Below are positions 59,461 to 64,000 of a stretch of DNA of 64,000 nucleotides, one piece after another. Source of the DNA: Amycolatopsis sp. cg9 (GTDB lineage Bacteria > Actinomycetota > Actinomycetes > Mycobacteriales > Pseudonocardiaceae); the NCBI RefSeq assembly GCF_041346945.1, contig NZ_CP166850.1, positions 9,036,501 to 9,100,500 on the forward strand, written 5' to 3'. The notes under the pieces are model-generated. The model saw only the letters and a program-made list of their open reading frames with translations. It ran no database searches and was not told where the DNA came from. The translations under genes were made by a program, and so were the position numbers. Position 1 is the stretch's first letter. Each line of letters starts with the position of its first letter.

Positions 59461-60804
59461 TCAGCGCTCACCCCCGGCCGGCACGAGATCGTCGAAGTCC
59501 GCGTCCTCCGGCAGGCTTCCGTCCAGGTACTGCTGGTACGCGCCGAGGTCAAGGAGACCGTGACCGCTCAGGTTGAAGAGGATCACGGTTTCCCGGCCGG
59601 TCCTGCGTGCCTGCGCGGCCCGGTCGACGACGCACCTGATCGCGTGCGCGGACTCCGGCGCGGGAACGATGTGCTCGGTGCGCGCGAAGGCCAGGCCCGC
59701 CTCGAAGACCTCGCGCTGGCCGTAGGCGACGGCGGACATCAGCTTCTGGTGGTACATCCAGCTGACGACCGGAGCGGCACCGTGGTACCTCAACCCACCG
59801 GCGTGGATCACGGGCGGCACGAACTCGTGCCCGAGCGAGTACATCTTGGACATCGGCATGCTGCCGCTGGCGTCGTGGTGGTCCCAGCCGTACCGGCCCC
59901 TGGTCAGTTTCGGGCACGCCTTGGGCTCCACCGCGACCAGTTCCGTGTCCCGGCGTTCGTCCAGGGACTCGCGGTAGAACGGGAACGCCAGCCCGGCGAA
60001 GTTGCTGCCCGCGCCGATCGCGGCGACCACGACGTCGGGGAACTCGCCGAGCCGCCGCATCTGGGCGATGGCCTCCTGGCCGATGACGGTCTGGTGCAGC
60101 AGCACGTGGTTCTCGGCGCTGCCCGAGGCGTAACGCCGCCCCGTTCCCTCCCAGGCGTACTGGATCCCCTCCGAGCCCGCGATGGACAGGCTTCCCGGGC
60201 TGTCCGGATCGTCGGCCAGGACGGCCCGGCCGGATCGCGTCAACGGGCTCGGGCTGGGCACGACGCGCGCGCCGAACATCTCCATGATGGCGCGGCGCTG
60301 GGGCTTCTGGTCGTAGCTGCAGCGGACCATGAAGACCGTGCAGCCGAGGCCGAACGCCCGGCACGCCATGGCCAGCGCCGTGCCCCACTGCCCCGCACCG
60401 GTCCCGGTCGCCAGCTCCTGGATCCCGGCCTTCTTGTAGTAGTAGGCCTGGGCGAGCGCCGAGTTCAGCTTGTGGCTGCCGGACGGGCTGACGCCCTCGT
60501 GCTTGTAGTAGATGCGTGCCGGCGTGTCGAGGTACTTCTCGAACTCACGAGCCCGGCGCAGCGGGGTGGGCCGCCAGCGCTCGTAGTGCGCGCGAACCTC
60601 GTCGGGAATCGGTACGTGGCGTTCCCGGCTGACCGACTGGCGGTACATCGTCAGCGGCAGCTGCGGTGAGAGCCGGACCGGGCCGTCGGCCGGCGGGCCG
60701 AGGTCCGACGGCGGGCGCCGTTCGAGCGGGTCGTAGTCCGGCAGATCCGCGAGGATGCTGTACCACGCGGCGGGGATCTCGACCCCCGTGTCCTTCCCGG
60801 TCAT
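59461..60804 (-). CDS. TrpB2-like tryptophan synthase beta homologue
   Basis: PLP enzyme of 447 aa. AAWYSILADLPDYDPLERRPP, YKHEGVSPSGSHKLNSALAQAYYYKKAGI (PLP lysine in SHKLN), TGTGAGQWGTALAMACRAFGLGCTVFMVR, AIGAGSNFAGLAFPFYRE (PLP phosphate loop), MYSLGHEFVPPVIHAGGLRYHG and APESAHAIRCVVDRA. This is the TrpB2 form, which works without TrpA. No trpA lies nearby. In the middle of the chloropyrrole operon it probably makes a tryptophan or beta-substituted alanine for one of the NRPS proteins. The start at ATG 60804 has GGGAGG before it. Confidence 0.88.
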   Translation of the reverse strand: MTGKDTGVEIPAAWYSILADLPDYDPLERRPPSDLGPPADGPVRLSPQLPLTMYRQSVSRERHVPIPDEVRAHYERWRPTPLRRAREFEKYLDTPARIYYKHEGVSPSGSHKLNSALAQAYYYKKAGIQELATGTGAGQWGTALAMACRAFGLGCTVFMVRCSYDQKPQRRAIMEMFGARVVPSPSPLTRSGRAVLADDPDSPGSLSIAGSEGIQYAWEGTGRRYASGSAENHVLLHQTVIGQEAIAQMRRLGEFPDVVVAAIGAGSNFAGLAFPFYRESLDERRDTELVAVEPKACPKLTRGRYGWDHHDASGSMPMSKMYSLGHEFVPPVIHAGGLRYHGAAPVVSWMYHQKLMSAVAYGQREVFEAGLAFARTEHIVPAPESAHAIRCVVDRAAQARRTGRETVILFNLSGHGLLDLGAYQQYLDGSLPEDADFDDLVPAGGER

Positions 60805-60832
60805 CGCGGGAACCTCCCTGTCGCCGCGGCGG

Positions 60833-61126
60833 TCACGCATCCCTGGCGACCATCTCGTCGTGCCGTGCCTGGCCGAGTTGCGCCGCGACGAGCGAGACGA
60901 CGCTGCCCACGTCGGTCAGCTCCGCCGACATCACGGCCTCGTCGTCGAGCTCGCAGCCGAACTCGCTCTCCAACGCGGTGAGCAGGTGCAGCAGCCGCAA
61001 CGAGTCGAGCTGGACCGTGGTGGAGTAGAGCAGCGTTCCGTCCGGCAGGTCGTCCGTGTCCACGCCGATGTCGAGAACGGTCGTCATCACCTGCTTGACG
61101 CGTTCCGATACGGAAAGTTCAGTCAT
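60833..61126 (-). CDS. Free carrier protein for prolyl/pyrrolyl group (PltL/RedO/CloN5-like)
   Basis: Carrier protein of 97 aa. VQLDSLRLLHLLTALESEFGCEL holds the phosphopantetheine serine (DSL), and the four-helix pattern is complete. Small free carriers of this type accept proline from the ligase and present it to the dehydrogenase and halogenase. It lies 18 bases after the thioesterase gene and 28 bases before the TrpB2-like gene. Confidence 0.9.
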   Translation of the reverse strand: MTELSVSERVKQVMTTVLDIGVDTDDLPDGTLLYSTTVQLDSLRLLHLLTALESEFGCELDDEAVMSAELTDVGSVVSLVAAQLGQARHDEMVARDA

Positions 61127-61144
61127 GTGTCTCGCCCCTTGTGT

Positions 61145-62005
61145 TCAGACATTCCCTGAAGTGGTCAGGGCCAGCCGCGCGCCGATGACGCCCAGCACGT
61201 CGCTGCGCGGGTCGGTGAGGTAGAAGTGGTCTCCGGGCAGTACCCGGACGTCGAGCTCTGCGGTCGTCACCTCGGCCCACCGCGTGAGCGCGCCGGGCGC
61301 CACGACCGGATCCCGGTCGCCGCCGAGGGCCGTCACGGGGCAGTCGAGGACCCCGGCCGGGGCGGCGTCCAGCGCGGCGTCGTAGCCGGCGAGCAGGCTG
61401 AAGTCGGCCTGGATGACGGGCAGGACCATCCGCATGAGCTCGGGGTTGGCCATCGCCTCGGCCGGGATGCCGTTCATCTTCCCCAGCCGCGCCAGCAGGT
61501 CCGCGTCGTCGAGGCCGTGCAGGTCGTCGTAGCCCGCCCTGACGTTCGACGGGGACTGGCACGCAGAGACGAACAGGTGCACCGGCCCGATCCCGAACCT
61601 CCCGCGCACCGAACGGGCGAGCTCCCAGGCGACCAGCGCGCCCGCGCTGTGCCCGAACAACGCGAACCGCTCACCGGTCTCGATCGCGGGTTCGAGCGCC
61701 GTGGTCAGCTGGTCGACCAGCTCGTCGAGCGCGCTGATGGGCGGCTCCATGATCCGCGACTCCCTGCCCGGCAGCTGCGCGGCATGGATCTCCAGGCCGT
61801 CGGGCACCCCGGCGCGCCACGACGAGAAGGCCGAAGCCGACCCGCCCGCGTGCGGGAAGCAGAACAACCTGATCCGGCTCGGGCCCGCCCCGGAGGACAC
61901 CGGCCGGAACCAGGTCCGGAACCCGGGCCATCGGTCCGCGACCGGCTTGCGCCCGTCCGGTGATCCGGTGTCGGGTAGCCGCGTGCGGCGGTCGTCATCC
62001 GTCAT
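61145..62005 (-). CDS. Type II (editing) thioesterase
   Basis: Protein of 286 aa. RLFCFPHAGGSASAFSSWRAGVP, the nucleophile motif FALFGHSAGALVAWELAR, VTALGGDRDPVVAPG (Asp) and LPGDHFYLTDPRSD (His) are the type II thioesterase set. It frees stalled or misprimed acyl groups from carrier proteins. An N-terminal extension of about 40 residues precedes the core. It overlaps the NRPS stop by 11 bases. Confidence 0.93.
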   Translation of the reverse strand: MTDDDRRTRLPDTGSPDGRKPVADRWPGFRTWFRPVSSGAGPSRIRLFCFPHAGGSASAFSSWRAGVPDGLEIHAAQLPGRESRIMEPPISALDELVDQLTTALEPAIETGERFALFGHSAGALVAWELARSVRGRFGIGPVHLFVSACQSPSNVRAGYDDLHGLDDADLLARLGKMNGIPAEAMANPELMRMVLPVIQADFSLLAGYDAALDAAPAGVLDCPVTALGGDRDPVVAPGALTRWAEVTTAELDVRVLPGDHFYLTDPRSDVLGVIGARLALTTSGNV

Positions 62006-64000
62006 GTCGCCGCTCTCGTGCCAGGTCGTCCATCAGTTCGTGCAGGCACCGGGTCAGGTCCGCGAGGAACGCCTCGGTCCGGACCTCCGCGGTGGTGGCC
62101 TGCCTGCCGACGACCCGCCCGACGACGTCGTCGCCGCGCCGCATCAGGTCGAAGGTCAGCTCCGCGTCGGACCAGCCGTTGAACTCGACCGACCAGGTGG
62201 TCTCGCACCCCTCGAAGTCCAGGGGCGCGAGATCGTCCTCCCAGGAGAAGTTCACGTGGAACGGTTGCGCCGCCCACCGGACCTGGCCGGTCCGCGCGGC
62301 CGTCAGGACGGCCTGCGGGTCTGTCGCGCAATGTCGCTGCGCGTCGTGCACGGTGCGAACCGCCACCTCGAGGCAGCCCACGGCGTCCAGGTCCGCCGGC
62401 AACCGGAAGCGGACCGGCAGCACACTGACGAACTGGCCGACCGCCTCGTGGCTCACGTCGACGCCACGCCGGGTGAGGGCGACTCCGACGGTGACGTCGG
62501 ACTGGTCCGTCACGCGGGCGAGCGTCCGGACGAACGCCGACAGCACGGCCGCCTGCACCGTCGCTCCGCGTGCGGCGGCGAGGCGCCGCAACCGGGAAGC
62601 GCTGATCCCGGCCAGTGCCACCGGCCGGCACCAGCCGGCCACGTCCGTGATTTCGCCCTCGGTTCGCTGACCCGGCAGGAGCGCCGGCGCGGGGGCCTGC
62701 CGGAACATCTCCGCCCAGAACGCCGCGTCCGGATTCCCGGCCGAGGACGCGGTGTCCCGGGCCGGGAACCGCGGCATCTCCCCGCCGGGCCGCACCGTCG
62801 CGGAGTAGGCCGCCGCGATCCACCGCAACAGCTCGTGCAGCGCGACGCCGTCCACGGCCACGTGGTGGAAGGCGAGCAGCAGCACCGACTCCCCGGGTTC
62901 CTCGGTGAACAGTTCGTAGGTCCACACGGGACGCCCGCCGGTACCCAGGGCCACGCGTCCCGCGTCCCGGACGGCCTGCTCGGCGGAGCCGGAGCGAACC
63001 GCGAGTGGCCGGTTCGACGGCGGCGCCTCGACAGCCACGACCGCGTCGCCGTCGAACTCGTACCAGGTGCGCAGCGCGGGATGGGTCTGCTCGGCGAGTC
63101 GCAGCGCCCGCTGGAGGGCGGTGGGCCGGACCGGACCCCGCACCCGCACGGCGACCACGAGGTTGTAGACGCCGACGTCGCCGATCAGGGTCTGGTGCAG
63201 CCACAGCAGCCGCGTCGCCGAGGACACCGCCTGCCGGACTTCCCCTGGCGCCGGGCCGGATGGCGCCGACGCGTCCCGCAGGCGCTCGATCTCCTGGGAC
63301 AGCTCCCGCAGGTTCGACGCCGCGAGGACGTCCGGGACGGGGACCGCGACCCCGAGCGCGTCCTGCAGCGCCGTGCTGAGCTGCGCCGCCTTCAACGAGT
63401 GGCCGCCGAGATCCACGAAGTTGGCCTCGCCGGTCACCTCGCCGGTGCCCAGCACCTGCTGCCAGAGCCTGCCGACGGCCCGCTCCGTCTTGCTCATCGC
63501 GGCGGCGCCGGGCCCGGAGCCGCCGGCCACCGGGGCCGCGGCGTCCCACACCGGCTCGGGCAGCGCCCGGCGATCGACCTTCCCGGTCGCGCCGAGCGGC
63601 AGGGCGGGCTGGACGGCGATCACGCGGGGCACCATCCAGCCGGGCAGGCGGGCGCTGCTCTCCCGTCGGATCGTCGCGACGTCGAGACCGTCGCCGGCCA
63701 GGTGCGCGACCAGGGCGGGCGCGCCGGACGGGTCGTCACGCACGACGACCGCGGCCTCCCGCACGCCGGGGACGCCAAGCAACACCGCCTCCACCTCGGC
63801 GGGTTCCACGCGGTGGCCCCGGATCTTCACCTGGTGGTCGACGCGGCCGTGGAAGGTGAGTGCGCCGTCCGGGTGACGTCGCACCAGGTCGCCGCTCCGG
63901 TACCACCGGTCCCCGCCGTCGCGGGGGACGAAACGCGGCGCGGTACCCACTGGGTCGCCGAGGTATCCCCTGGCCACGACGGGACCGCCGATCAGCAGCT
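61995..64000 (-). CDS. NRPS, adenylation (partial)-thiolation-condensation, runs off right edge
   Basis: The last 668 codons of an NRPS whose start lies beyond the window. From the edge inward: end of an adenylation domain (IGGPVVARGYLG, YRSGDLVRRHPDGALTFHGRVDHQVKIRGHRVE, LGATGKVDRRAL), a thiolation domain (FVDLGGHSLKAAQL) and a C-terminal condensation domain with LLLAFHHVAVDGVALH (HHxxxDG) and the end of the protein after about 420 residues. A condensation domain as last domain implies transfer to an acceptor held elsewhere, for example the A-T protein, the pyrrolyl carrier, or a soluble amine or alcohol. Amino acid specificity cannot be read because the pocket lies outside. Confidence 0.93.
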   Translation of the reverse strand, partial: LLIGGPVVARGYLGDPVGTAPRFVPRDGGDRWYRSGDLVRRHPDGALTFHGRVDHQVKIRGHRVEPAEVEAVLLGVPGVREAAVVVRDDPSGAPALVAHLAGDGLDVATIRRESSARLPGWMVPRVIAVQPALPLGATGKVDRRALPEPVWDAAAPVAGGSGPGAAAMSKTERAVGRLWQQVLGTGEVTGEANFVDLGGHSLKAAQLSTALQDALGVAVPVPDVLAASNLRELSQEIERLRDASAPSGPAPGEVRQAVSSATRLLWLHQTLIGDVGVYNLVVAVRVRGPVRPTALQRALRLAEQTHPALRTWYEFDGDAVVAVEAPPSNRPLAVRSGSAEQAVRDAGRVALGTGGRPVWTYELFTEEPGESVLLLAFHHVAVDGVALHELLRWIAAAYSATVRPGGEMPRFPARDTASSAGNPDAAFWAEMFRQAPAPALLPGQRTEGEITDVAGWCRPVALAGISASRLRRLAAARGATVQAAVLSAFVRTLARVTDQSDVTVGVALTRRGVDVSHEAVGQFVSVLPVRFRLPADLDAVGCLEVAVRTVHDAQRHCATDPQAVLTAARTGQVRWAAQPFHVNFSWEDDLAPLDFEGCETTWSVEFNGWSDAELTFDLMRRGDDVVGRVVGRQATTAEVRTEAFLADLTRCLHELMDDLARERRHDG

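Noticed and set aside
32765..64000. Assignment to a known compound (amycolamicin/kibdelomycin, clorobiocin, pyralomicin, pyrrolomycin)
   Set aside because: Those pathways share the chloropyrrole genes but use type I PKS, aminocoumarin or other scaffolds; none that I know has a type II minimal PKS with ActIII/ActVII/ActIV-like genes.

Overview
The window is very GC-rich DNA with strong G/C bias at third codon positions, frequent GTG starts and many ATGA/GTGA/TGATG gene overlaps. It carries SARP, ANTAR and TetR regulators, an actinobacterial [2Fe-2S] ferrochelatase and type II polyketide genes. This points to a filamentous actinomycete, most likely of the Pseudonocardiaceae (Amycolatopsis-like). 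The genus is inferred from gene style only. I saw no rRNA, tRNA, CRISPR array or intact insertion sequence. LEFT PART (1-32.2 kb), accessory metabolism and stress genes. In order: a secreted HAF-repeat protein, ferrochelatase and a YqjF-type protein; an SRPBCC protein; a SpoIIM-like membrane protein divergent from a TetR repressor, with palindromic operators between them; a truncated acyl-CoA dehydrogenase. A five-gene ring-cleavage operon follows (cyclase-family amidohydrolase, FAD monooxygenase, extradiol dioxygenase, FAH-family enzyme, alpha/beta hydrolase), with a divergent LysR regulator and an MFS transporter. Then come a GAF-ANTAR regulator, a region of worn genes (MarR lacking a normal start, haloperoxidase remnant, SDR missing its C-terminus), a six-gene Asp23/Gls24 envelope-stress cluster, an IclR-controlled glycoside/ester utilisation locus (GH3, esterases, MFS, DUF3237), and a two-component system. 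RIGHT PART (32.3-64 kb, running off the right edge), one biosynthetic gene cluster. A SARP activator sits beside a type II polyketide set: ActIII-like ketoreductase, KS-alpha, KS-beta, ACP, two-domain aromatase/cyclase and an ActIV-like metallo-beta-lactamase-fold cyclase. Tailoring and export genes follow: SnoaL-fold protein, BBE-type flavin oxidase, P450, O-methyltransferase, glycosyltransferase, RmlA, NAD-dependent sugar epimerase/reductase, DHA2 exporter with a TetR repressor, and a cation/proton antiporter. Downstream, on one long leftward operon, lies a complete chloropyrrole cassette: prolyl-AMP ligase with a specificity code close to that of PltF, prolyl-carrier dehydrogenase, carrier protein and a PltA/BhaA-type flavin halogenase. 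It is interleaved with a TrpB2-like enzyme, an A-T NRPS protein, an A-T-C NRPS protein, a type II thioesterase and an esterase/acyltransferase candidate. The predicted product is a glycosylated aromatic polyketide carrying a chlorinated pyrrole-2-carboxyl (possibly peptidyl) group. I cannot match this combination to a known compound. REGULATION. Four promoters in the cluster carry heptads in 11-bp phase ending 8 bp before a -10 element, as expected for SARP activation. They serve the KS operon, the MBL cyclase, the SnoaL-like gene and the glycosyltransferase. A separate motif is shared upstream of the exporter and of the TetR gene, suggesting a resistance switch.
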